A DNA stretch of 9,780 nucleotides. Source: JANMDR01 sp031376425 (GTDB lineage Bacteria; Pseudomonadota; Gammaproteobacteria; Burkholderiales; Usitatibacteraceae). The position numbers and the translations under genes were made by a program. Each line of letters starts with the position of its first letter. Within the stretch, counting starts at the first letter, position 1. Where the stretch lies: NCBI GenBank assembly GCA_031376425.1, contig JANMDR010000001.1, forward strand, positions 1 through 9,780, read 5' to 3'. Below are positions 1 to 5,825 of the stretch, in pieces. Under the pieces are notes generated by a model, which was given only the letters and a program-made list of their open reading frames with translations, did no database searches and was not told the DNA's origin.

Positions 1-68
1 GAATCTAAGGCGGCCTGCCGGTTATTGTTTGTGGTGACAGCTTCGTTTGGTGCTAAGTTACGTTTCAT
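1..68 (-). CDS. Start of an unidentified gene cut by the left window edge
   Basis: An open frame starts at the ATG whose complement is at 66-68 and runs without a stop to the window edge. The visible N-terminus is MKRNLAPNEAVTTNNNRQAA followed by LDS; it is polar and Asn-rich, with no signal peptide. The case for a real gene rests on the upstream AAGGAG (complement at 74-79), a consensus Shine-Dalgarno sequence about 5 nt before the ATG, which is the best ribosome binding site in the window. The 22 residues are too few to assign a family. It lies on the same strand as mntA-hepT, with its start 131 nt downstream of the hepT stop, so it could be read through from that pair or have its own promoter. 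Confidence 0.55.
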   Translation of the reverse strand, partial: MKRNLAPNEAVTTNNNRQAALD

Positions 69-70
69 GT

Positions 71-100
71 GGGCTCCTTGATTTAAATCTATGGGAGCCT
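71..100 (-). promoter_or_regulatory. Hairpin overlapping the ribosome binding site of the left-edge gene
   Basis: On the minus strand the leader reads GGCTCC (complement 94-99), a 16-nt loop containing the palindrome ATTTAAAT (81-88), then GGAGCC (complement 72-77). The 3' arm shares the GGAG of the AAGGAG ribosome binding site, so folding would mask translation initiation. The pairing is read directly from the sequence; any regulatory role is inference. The stem is only 6 bp. Confidence 0.35.
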
Positions 101-199
101 AACAAAAAAATCAATCTACACAAAATTCTTTACACCCTCATTTTAAAGCACCTTCAGTCCGCCCAAACACTCAAGCCTACCATCGCCTGTCGCGGAGAC

Positions 200-541
200 T
201 TAGGCTCCAGCCGCCAGTACCGATTCAAGCGCTAACCTCAACATTTCTAAGTGCATCTGCACAGTGTTCCAAACCATCGCCACATCAACCCCCAAATACT
301 CATGTGCCAAGACATTACGCATGCCCGCAATGGCACGCCAAGGCACTTGGGGATGCGCAAGCACAAGACCGTCAATACCGAAATCTTTCAAAGCTTGACC
401 GATCACTTCTAAATTTCGAATGACTGCATCCTGCGTTTTTGTATCCGCTAAAAACTGCGCCTGATCGTAACCCGCTGTATACGATTGGATTCGCGCAACG
501 CTTTCTAGCGCCGCACTAAGAAACACTTCCCGCTCTTTCAC
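200..541 (-). CDS. hepT: HepT-type toxin ribonuclease of a type VII toxin-antitoxin system
   Basis: A 113-aa HEPN-domain protein of the HepT (DUF86) family. In this family the dimer forms an RNase site from the RX4HXY motif, and the partner nucleotidyltransferase inactivates the toxin by adding AMP units to the motif tyrosine. The motif is visible as RNVLAHEY at residues 75-82 (R75, H80, Y82), so both the nuclease site and the modification site look intact. Length is normal for the family. The start codon is GTG (complement 539-541) and overlaps the mntA TGA stop as GTGA, so translation is probably coupled to mntA. The protein ends in a TAA at 200-202. Earlier annotations of such proteins as nucleotidyltransferase subunits refer to the same family. 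Confidence 0.9.
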   Translation of the reverse strand: MKEREVFLSAALESVARIQSYTAGYDQAQFLADTKTQDAVIRNLEVIGQALKDFGIDGLVLAHPQVPWRAIAGMRNVLAHEYLGVDVAMVWNTVQMHLEMLRLALESVLAAGA

Positions 542-828
542 AATGCTAAAGCCTCACTAAATACGCGTTGCTTTATATGTTTATTGAGTGCGCGATCACT
601 GACGACGTCCACCTTTCGACCCAACTCAGCAGATAAATCATCCATCAAACCGAAGTGGTCAACCAAGGTAGATCCGGGTAAAAATTCAACTAGAAAATCT
701 ATGTCGCTATTTGGCTGTTCTTGTCCGCGCGCGACGGAGCCAAATACACGCAGGTTTACGGCGTGATGAACCGCCGCAATTTGCTCGATGCGCGCTTTAC
801 GCTGCTGAATTTGTTGGTACAAGGTCAT
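538..828 (-). CDS. mntA: MntA-type minimal nucleotidyltransferase antitoxin
   Basis: A 96-aa minimal nucleotidyltransferase, the antitoxin of MntA-HepT pairs. Members of this family transfer AMP from ATP to a tyrosine of HepT, silencing its RNase activity. The GSX10DXD signature is complete: G30-S31, ten residues, then D42-I-D44. The third metal-binding carboxylate is likely D74, in KVDVV. The start is ATG (complement 826-828) with a weak GGAA upstream. It precedes hepT with a 4-nt overlap, the usual antitoxin-first order for this system. A plausible promoter lies at 858-886, with a leader of about 20 nt. No frameshift or lost residue is visible, so the pair should be functional. Confidence 0.9.
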   Translation of the reverse strand: MTLYQQIQQRKARIEQIAAVHHAVNLRVFGSVARGQEQPNSDIDFLVEFLPGSTLVDHFGLMDDLSAELGRKVDVVSDRALNKHIKQRVFSEALAL

Positions 829-857
829 CTAGTCGTTCCGAAAAAATTGCTACTTTT

Positions 858-886
858 AGGATACAACAAATAAGAGCACCGTGCAA
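858..886 (-). promoter_or_regulatory. Likely sigma70-type promoter of mntA-hepT
   Basis: On the minus strand TTGCAC (complement 881-886) and TATCCT (complement 858-863) are separated by exactly 17 nt. That would start transcription near 851, about 22 nt before the mntA ATG. Match to consensus is moderate (3/6 and 4/6); position and spacing favour it. The whole 84-nt gap between hslR and mntA (829-912) shows no convincing hairpin-plus-U-tract terminator, so read-through from hslR is possible. Confidence 0.4.
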
Positions 887-912
887 AAGCGCTAGCAGGC
901 GTAAAAACTTCC

Positions 913-1374
913 CTAACCCTCCCGCCGATTAAAAAACGTCTCCAAATCACGTCGGTCTTTTTTCGTTGGGCGGCCTTTGAATATGGGTTCGGGCATCTCG
1001 CGCATTTGCTGCGCTAGCGCTTGGCGTGCGGTAGCACTTTCTATCGATTCGGCGTACATGCGCTCGGCCTCGGGTGCAGGCCCGCGATGATCGGCTAAGC
1101 CGAGCACCCGAAAATGAAATTCATAGGGTGGTTTGCGCAGATGCACTTCGTCACCAATACGCACTTGGCGCGATGGTTTTACCTTCTCACCGCCTATTTG
1201 CACCCGCCCACCTTCAATGGCTTCTTGCGCGAGCGAACGGGTTTTAAAAAAACGGGCAAAAAATAACCACTTATCAAACCGCAGCACTTCACTTACTTGT
1301 GCTGCGGCCTGATCTTGTTGATGCGCGTTAGCCTTGGCGGCTTTGCTATCGCGCCCGTTTTTTTGTTGTGCCAT
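913..1374 (-). CDS. hslR: Hsp15-like S4-domain RNA-binding protein
   Basis: A 153-aa protein of the ribosome-associated heat shock protein 15 family. In E. coli, Hsp15 binds free 50S subunits that still carry a nascent chain attached to tRNA and helps recycle them. An S4 RNA-binding domain spans about residues 30-90, beginning LRFDKWLFFARFFKTRSLAQ and continuing with the GGRVQIGGEKVKPSRQVRIGD segment. The basic C-terminus with GRPTKKDRRDLETF (from about residue 134) is typical of the family. The first 29 residues are a Gln/Ala-rich low-complexity extension, which explains its length beyond the 133-aa E. coli protein. The start is ATG with no strong ribosome binding site, only 9 nt after the stop of the proteasome-like gene, so it is probably the last gene of the htpG operon. 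Confidence 0.88.
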   Translation of the reverse strand: MAQQKNGRDSKAAKANAHQQDQAAAQVSEVLRFDKWLFFARFFKTRSLAQEAIEGGRVQIGGEKVKPSRQVRIGDEVHLRKPPYEFHFRVLGLADHRGPAPEAERMYAESIESATARQALAQQMREMPEPIFKGRPTKKDRRDLETFFNRREG

Positions 1375-1383
1375 TAGCAGTAA

Positions 1384-2022
1384 TTATGCTTCGGCTTGAC
1401 CATCATTTTGGGCGAGCACAACTGGCTTTGGAGCCGAACCTTTTGGTTTCAAATCAATCACCACCAAATTCATCGGCAATGCGGTGCCCGTGTCGTATTC
1501 CACACCGGCGTGAATCCCCGCCAATGCTACATCTTCAGCCGATGCCGATTGCGTTGTTTTGCCGGAGTACACGGTAAACATCGCGCCCAAGGCAAAATCA
1601 CGCCCCGAGCCACTGGCCCAAAACTTTTCAAACTCAAACACTTCGCGCATCGAATACACACCAAAAATACCATAGGGGTTGGCGATGAGCGCTGTGAGTT
1701 GTGACGACTCATAGGGATCATCTTCATCCTCTTTGGCATTTAAAAACGCTTCGTCTTTTAGCAAGGGATGAATTTTCCGAAAGCTCTCAAAAATTTCTTC
1801 TTTGCTGTTGAAGGTAAAATCCGGATGGCGTTTTAGCAGATTTTCTAACACCAGTTGATGCGCGGCTGAGCCGGAAATACCAAAGTAGGATTCACCGTGC
1901 TTCAATAATTTTTCCGGTGACCCATCATGGCTATGCCCGAGGCGCACCGAACCGAAGGTGGTGAGCGTATCGCCCGCAATCACCACCTGCCCCGCTTTTT
2001 TAACTACTACAATTGTGGTCAC
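1384..2022 (-). CDS. Proteasome-like Ntn hydrolase, probably the bacterial proteasome homologue BPH
   Basis: A 212-aa Ntn-hydrolase of the proteasome beta/HslV superfamily. The N-terminus MTTIVVVKKAGQVVIAGDTL has the pattern of HslV: removal of Met would expose Thr1 as nucleophile, with Asp17 (GD) and a lysine in PEKLLKHG (K37 after processing) in the expected places. Further superfamily features are GISGSA at about 49-53 and the GSG of WASGSGRDFALGAM at about 138-140. It is longer than HslV (about 175 aa) and has an insert containing KEDEDDPYESS (97-107), which from memory is characteristic of BPH proteins. BPH forms a double-ring, self-compartmentalised particle. No hslU-like ATPase lies alongside. 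The start codon is GTG, overlapping the htpG stop as GTGA, so translation is coupled to htpG. Some database entries call this family 'MFS transporter'; there are no membrane segments. Superfamily assignment is firm, BPH subgroup less so. Confidence 0.78.
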   Translation of the reverse strand: MTTIVVVKKAGQVVIAGDTLTTFGSVRLGHSHDGSPEKLLKHGESYFGISGSAAHQLVLENLLKRHPDFTFNSKEEIFESFRKIHPLLKDEAFLNAKEDEDDPYESSQLTALIANPYGIFGVYSMREVFEFEKFWASGSGRDFALGAMFTVYSGKTTQSASAEDVALAGIHAGVEYDTGTALPMNLVVIDLKPKGSAPKPVVLAQNDGQAEA

Positions 2023-3947
2023 GCTGCGGCACCCTCTGTGGTCCCTAACATCAAGGCATTAAGGCGCTTAACAAACGCCGCTGGATCATCTAATTTACCG
2101 CCTTCAGCCAGAATAGATTGATCCAGTAATACGCTCGCCCAGTCAGCAAATTGCGCATCCGATGCACCTTGCAACTTCGCAACGTAAGCATGGGTAGGGT
2201 TCAATTCTAGTATCGGCTTTGCGGCATTAAAGTTTTGCCCTGCAGCACGCATCATGCGTTCCATATTGCCGGACATATCACTTTCTTCCACCACTAAACA
2301 CGCAGGGGAATCCGTTAAGCGGTGCGTAATACGCACTTCTTTGACCTTTTCGCTTAAGGATGCGCTGAGCTTTTCAAGCAAAGGCTTGAGATCATCCGAT
2401 ACTTTTTTCTGCTCTTCTTTTTCCGCTTCATCAGCCAAAGCACCAAGATTTAAATCGCCCTTGGCAACGCTTTGCAACTTCTTGCCTTCAAATTCTTCAA
2501 AGCTGCTTAACCACCATTCATCCACCGGTTCGGTGAATAGCAATACTTCAATGCCCTTCTTCTTAAATACCTCTAAGTGCGGACTATTTTTTGCAGCGGC
2601 ATAGCTATCTGCGGTAGCGTAATAAATATTTTCTTGGCCATGCTTCATGCGCGAAACATAGTCTGCTAGCGACACATTTTGCACATCATCACTATTATTG
2701 GTGGATGCGAAACGGCATAGCTTGGCTACGCGCTCTTTGTTAGGCATGTCTTCGCCAATACCTTCTTTAAATACGCGGCCAAAGGCATTCCAGAAGGTAG
2801 TGAATTTATCTTTCTCTTTATCAGCTAGGTCTTCCAACACACCCAACACTTTTTTCACACAGCCATTTTTAATGGCATCTACATCTTTTGATTGCTGCAA
2901 AATTTCGCGCGATACATTCAGCGGCAAATCATTAGAGTCAACCACGCCTTTTACAAAGCGTAAGTAACGCGGCAGCAATTGTTCGGCATCATCCATAATA
3001 AATACGCGGCGCACGTAAAGCTTTACGCCGTGTTTACGCTCACGATCCCACAAGTCAAACGGCGCTTTAGCGGGAATGTAAAGCAGCTCGGTATATTCTT
3101 GACGCCCTTCTACTCGTGCATGGCTCCACACCAAGGGCTTTTCCCAATCATGGGAAACATGCTTATAAAATTCTTCATACTGTTCTTCGGTGATATCGCT
3201 CTTCGGGCGGGCCCACAGTGCGCTAGCACGATTAACCGTTTCGTCTTCATCCGTTTTTACCTGCTTCTTGGCTTCTTCATTCCATTCCGATTTTTTCATC
3301 ACAATCGGCATTTGAATATGATCAGAATATTTACGAATGATCGCTTTAAGCTTCCACTCTTCTAAAAATTCTTTGCTATCGTCTTTTAGGTGCAATACTA
3401 CTTCGGTGCCACGTGATGCCTTATCAATTTGCGCCAGCACATACTCGCCATCACCCGCACTTGACCACTCAACACCTTCAGCCGCACTTAAACCGGCACG
3501 GCGGGTGCGTAAGGTCACCTTGTCGGCTACGATGAAGGCAGAATAAAAGCCCACACCAAATTGACCAATTAAATTCGCATCTTTTTGCTGATCACCAGTG
3601 AGTTTTGAGAAGAACTCTTTAGTACCTGATTTTGCAATCGTACCCACGTTAGCAATCACTTCGTCACGGCTCATGCCGATACCGTTATCGGCGATGGTGA
3701 TGGTTTTAGCTTCATCATCCAAGGTAATACGAATTTTTAAGTCAGCGTCATCCTCAAACAATCCCGGTGTGGTCACGGAATCAAAACGCAGCTTATCGCA
3801 AGCATCTGACGCGTTGGATACCAATTCGCGTAGAAAAATCTCTTTGTTTGAATACAGCGAATGAATCATCAACTGTAAAAGTTGCTTTACTTCAGTTTGA
3901 AAACTCAAGGTTTGTGGTTCGGCTTTTTCTACGGTGGCTGTCGTCAT
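2019..3947 (-). CDS. htpG: Molecular chaperone HtpG (bacterial Hsp90)
   Basis: A 642-aa cytoplasmic Hsp90, close to the 624 aa of E. coli HtpG. The ATP-binding GHKL domain is complete: ELVSNASDACDKLRF (N45, D48), DNGIGM (D87-M92) and the lid-closing GQFGVGFYSAF (from G128). The middle domain contains PLNVSREILQQ with the conserved ATP-contacting arginine. The C-terminal dimerisation domain includes LNPTHAYVAKL. The frame stays open to 4022, but the ATG at 3947 is chosen because MTTATVEKAEPQTLSFQTEV aligns with family N-termini, while the upstream 25 residues are encoded by a repetitive leader. A TGATGAGA stretch (complement 3953-3960) upstream could serve as ribosome binding site. It is first in an apparent operon with the proteasome-like gene and hslR, all linked to protein quality control. 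Confidence 0.97.
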   Translation of the reverse strand: MTTATVEKAEPQTLSFQTEVKQLLQLMIHSLYSNKEIFLRELVSNASDACDKLRFDSVTTPGLFEDDADLKIRITLDDEAKTITIADNGIGMSRDEVIANVGTIAKSGTKEFFSKLTGDQQKDANLIGQFGVGFYSAFIVADKVTLRTRRAGLSAAEGVEWSSAGDGEYVLAQIDKASRGTEVVLHLKDDSKEFLEEWKLKAIIRKYSDHIQMPIVMKKSEWNEEAKKQVKTDEDETVNRASALWARPKSDITEEQYEEFYKHVSHDWEKPLVWSHARVEGRQEYTELLYIPAKAPFDLWDRERKHGVKLYVRRVFIMDDAEQLLPRYLRFVKGVVDSNDLPLNVSREILQQSKDVDAIKNGCVKKVLGVLEDLADKEKDKFTTFWNAFGRVFKEGIGEDMPNKERVAKLCRFASTNNSDDVQNVSLADYVSRMKHGQENIYYATADSYAAAKNSPHLEVFKKKGIEVLLFTEPVDEWWLSSFEEFEGKKLQSVAKGDLNLGALADEAEKEEQKKVSDDLKPLLEKLSASLSEKVKEVRITHRLTDSPACLVVEESDMSGNMERMMRAAGQNFNAAKPILELNPTHAYVAKLQGASDAQFADWASVLLDQSILAEGGKLDDPAAFVKRLNALMLGTTEGAAA

Positions 3948-4001
3948 AAAAATCTCATCAAAAATAATGTTACGGGTACAAAAAAACGTTTTTATCGGCT
4001 C

Positions 4002-4022
4002 ACTAACACCAACTAACACCAA
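4002..4022. repeat. Two-copy 10-bp tandem repeat in the htpG leader
   Basis: ACTAACACCA is repeated exactly at 4002-4011 and 4012-4021, with period-10 identity continuing one base further. A partial third match, ACTAAC, follows at 4028-4033. The repeat lies between the possible htpG -10 and the start codon, and accounts for the extra frame upstream of the true htpG start. Confidence 0.7.
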
Positions 4023-4115
4023 TAAAAACTAACATGATAGGCAATATTGCTAAGGCAAACATCAGCCGCAGCGGGCGATAATTCGCTAGCAAACGTCAAA
4101 AAACACGAATTTTAA

Positions 4116-4139
4116 CGCTTTTGACTTCGCTTTTGGCTT
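4116..4139. repeat. Imperfect 12-bp tandem repeat upstream of the transporter gene
   Basis: CGCTTTTGACTT (4116-4127) is followed immediately by CGCTTTTGGCTT (4128-4139), with 11 of 12 positions identical. It overlaps the TTGACT that could be a -35 element for the plus-strand gene. Function unknown; it may be slippage or a tandem protein-binding site. Confidence 0.5.
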
Positions 4140-4271
4140 AGATTCCTATGAGACAATGGGGCGATTATGTGGGTTTTCAAGGGCTAAACCCCGAAAATCA
4201 CCCAAAAAATGCGCAAAAAATACTGCATAAACTTCGCGTTGCTTATTTACGCTATTTAATGAGACCACTTC

Positions 4272-5558
4272 ATGGCATTTAAAGAAAAATTAGTCCTTGA
4301 TATTCGCCGCGAAGAATGGCCCGCTTTTGCCGGCGCTTTTGCTTATTTTTTCTTGGTGCTGTGCGCCTATTATGTGCTGCGCCCCGTGCGTGAGGAAATG
4401 GCTATTCAAGCGGGTTTAAAAAACTTACCGTGGATATACACAGGAGTCTTCATGGGCATGCTGGTGATGACGCCCCTATTTGGCTGGATCTCATCGCGCC
4501 TGCCGCGCCGCATATTTCTACCGGTAGTTTATCTATTTTTTGCCAGCAACTTAGCGCTCTTTTATGCTGCCATGCACGGGCAATTGCCGTTCGTTAATGC
4601 CGCGCAAACCGCTATTGCGTTTTTTATCTGGCTATCAGTTTTCAACTATTTCATCGTCAGCGTTTTTTGGAGCTTCATGACTGATATTTTCGATGATCTT
4701 AGCGCCAAACGGTTATTCGGTGCCATTGCTGCAGGCGGTAGCGCTGGGGCGATGGTAGGACCAATCATCACCAGCACTTTAGTGACCACTATCGGCATTC
4801 CTAATTTATTACTCATCTCTGCCGCGCTATTAACGAGTTGCATTGGCTGCATACTTTACTTAAATCGTTGGGCGGTTGTAAACGTAGATGCCCAGCGCGG
4901 CAACACCGATGCCGCTATGGGCGGCGGCATATTGGATGGCCTAAAGCTCGCCTTTTCCTCTCCTTATTTACTCAGTATTTGCCTCTACATTATGCTATTG
5001 CAGATGGTTGGTAATGTGTTTTATGTGGAACAACTACGCGTTGCCTCCGTTGAACTTGCCACGCCTGCATTGCGCACGCAATTTTTTGCCCACCTCGATT
5101 TAGCGGTGAATACCTTAGCGCTATTGATTCAGCTATTTGTAACTGGCGCAATGTTGCGCAAACTAGGATTAGTATTTTGTTTGACTGTGCTGCCGGTACT
5201 CGGCGTAATTTTGCTGACGATAACGGGCTTGTTTCCGACATTAATCGTGGTTGCCGTGAGCACCGTAATTCGCCGCACTGCTGAATTTGCCATAAGCAAA
5301 CCCGCCAGGGAAGTCCTATTTACAGTCACCTCCAGAGAGGAACGCTACAAAGCCAAGAACGTTGTGGACACTGTCGTAAGCCGTGGTGCTGACGCTGCAG
5401 CCACATGGGCAACAGCAGGGCTACGCGGGTTAGGATTAGGCACATCACAAATCGCATTTGCGGCCATTCCGCTGGCGTTAGCGATGATCGGGTTTGGCGC
5501 GTTTTTAGGGAAACAGCAACAGAAGAAGGCGGCAGAGCAGGCCGAGAAACAAACCTAG
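4272..5558 (+). CDS. NTP/NDP exchange transporter-like integral membrane protein
   Basis: A 428-aa inner-membrane protein with about 12 hydrophobic helices, for example residues 20-38, 54-72, 82-101, 111-132, 233-250 and 301-330. It resembles the ATP/ADP-translocase-like (NTP/NDP exchange) family, which shares the major-facilitator fold. Supporting motifs are YYVLRPVREEM (33-43) in the first helix, FWSFMTDIFDDLSAKRLFG (132-150) with the following glycine-rich AAGGSAGAMVGP, and the late block from R334 containing AEFAISKPAREVLFTV and REERYKAKNVVDTVVSRGAD. The short Lys-rich tail is cytoplasmic. Characterised relatives in Rickettsia and Chlamydia import host ATP; the substrate of homologues in free-living bacteria is not established, so transport of nucleotides here is inference. 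The ATG is at 4272 with a weak TGAGA upstream. It is divergent from htpG, without operon partners. Confidence 0.8.
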   Translation: MAFKEKLVLDIRREEWPAFAGAFAYFFLVLCAYYVLRPVREEMAIQAGLKNLPWIYTGVFMGMLVMTPLFGWISSRLPRRIFLPVVYLFFASNLALFYAAMHGQLPFVNAAQTAIAFFIWLSVFNYFIVSVFWSFMTDIFDDLSAKRLFGAIAAGGSAGAMVGPIITSTLVTTIGIPNLLLISAALLTSCIGCILYLNRWAVVNVDAQRGNTDAAMGGGILDGLKLAFSSPYLLSICLYIMLLQMVGNVFYVEQLRVASVELATPALRTQFFAHLDLAVNTLALLIQLFVTGAMLRKLGLVFCLTVLPVLGVILLTITGLFPTLIVVAVSTVIRRTAEFAISKPAREVLFTVTSREERYKAKNVVDTVVSRGADAAATWATAGLRGLGLGTSQIAFAAIPLALAMIGFGAFLGKQQQKKAAEQAEKQT

Positions 5559-5636
5559 CAAGCAACAAGTTCGCCGTATTCCGACGTCTGACAAACCAGC
5601 GGCTATAGAAATTTTCACTTCATCTTTTCGTTAAAC

Positions 5637-5665
5637 TTGTTTTTTCCCAATTTGGGAACTACAAT
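5637..5665 (+). promoter_or_regulatory. Likely higBA promoter with operator palindrome in its spacer
   Basis: TTGTTT (5637-5642) and TACAAT (5660-5665) are separated by exactly 17 nt, giving a transcription start near 5672. The spacer is almost wholly the perfect palindrome TTCCCAA-T-TTGGGAA (5644-5658), the expected arrangement when the antitoxin represses its own promoter by blocking RNA polymerase. It is the best promoter-like sequence between the transporter gene and higB. The repressor identity (HigA, alone or with HigB) is inferred from family behaviour. Confidence 0.6.
5644..5658. promoter_or_regulatory. Operator-like palindrome, probable HigA binding site
   Basis: TTCCCAATTTGGGAA has two 7-bp arms around one central base, with no mismatch. 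It sits between the -35 and -10 of the predicted higBA promoter. Binding by the XRE-type HTH of HigA is inferred from position and from autoregulation known in this family. Confidence 0.5.
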
Positions 5666-5695
5666 ATTGGACTAGAAACGCAAAATTGCGAGATA

Positions 5696-5820
5696 ATTCC
5701 ATTTCTATATCAAATCGATAGTTATTATTGTAAATCTCGAAATTTCGTCGTTCCAGCGCAGGCGGGAACGACCGCTCGCTAGTGTTTTTCGTTATGGCAC
5801 TTTTGATATAGAAATGAAAT
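5696..5820. repeat. MITE-like element bounded by 19-bp terminal inverted repeats
   Basis: ATTCCATTTCTATATCAAA at 5696-5714 is matched in reverse complement by 5802-5820 with one mismatch. The 125-bp unit has no coding capacity. A TA lies just outside the left end (5694-5695) and a TA spans the right boundary (5820-5821), as with elements moved by Tc1/mariner/IS630-type transposases, though this is weak evidence. The unit contains a second hairpin (5747-5772). It lies between the higBA promoter and the higB start; removing it would leave a leader of about 30 nt. Only one copy is in the window, so mobility is not proven. The structure could also be a large regulatory cruciform. Confidence 0.5.
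5747..5772. repeat. Hairpin within the inverted-repeat element
   Basis: GTCGTTCC (5747-5754) pairs with GGAACGAC (5765-5772), extended past one mismatch by two more pairs around a GCAG loop. Its form (GTCGTTCC, GCGCAGGC, GGGAACGAC) resembles the dispersed GTCATTCC-type hairpin repeats common in proteobacterial intergenic regions. It lacks a following U-tract, so it does not look like a terminator. Confidence 0.5.
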
Positions 5821-5825
5821 AAAAG

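Larger units (their letters stand above)
3948..4271. promoter_or_regulatory. Divergent intergenic region between htpG and the transporter gene
   Basis: This 324-nt gap must hold both promoters. Towards htpG, TATCAT (complement 4034-4039) is a fair -10, but its -35 (TGTTTG, complement 4056-4061, 16-nt spacer) is poor; no clear heat-shock sigma32 site (CTTGAA ... CCCCAT) was found. Towards the transporter, TTGACT at 4121-4126 is a good -35 without a good -10 at proper spacing. Other structure: the palindromes AAAAACGTTTTT (3982-3993) and GCAATATTGC (4041-4050), a two-copy 10-bp tandem repeat (4002-4022), a two-copy imperfect 12-bp repeat (4116-4139), and GGGTTT/AAACCC arms (4171-4176, 4186-4191). 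Promoter positions remain unsettled. Confidence 0.35.

Noticed and set aside
86..114. TTGATT-N17-TAGATT promoter for the left-edge gene
   Set aside because: Spacing is right, but transcription would begin on the ribosome binding site itself, too late for a normal leader.
47..235. 62-residue plus-strand open frame at the left edge
   Set aside because: It runs across the RBS hairpin of the opposite-strand gene and the end of hepT, has no ribosome binding site and shows no recognisable features.
2254..3864. Several plus-strand open frames opposite htpG
   Set aside because: They are complementary shadows of a clearly coding gene, with no start signals or domains.
3948..4022. 25-residue upstream extension of HtpG
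   Set aside because: It is encoded by the tandem-repeat leader and is not part of family N-termini; the ATG at 3947 fits the Hsp90 start.
4171..4191. GGGTTT/AAACCC hairpin as a terminator
   Set aside because: There is no plus-strand gene upstream to terminate, no U-tract, and the stem is 6 bp.
5747..5772. Strong hairpin as terminator of the transporter gene
   Set aside because: No run of T follows it on either strand, and it lies beyond the predicted higBA promoter; a repeat-type hairpin fits better.
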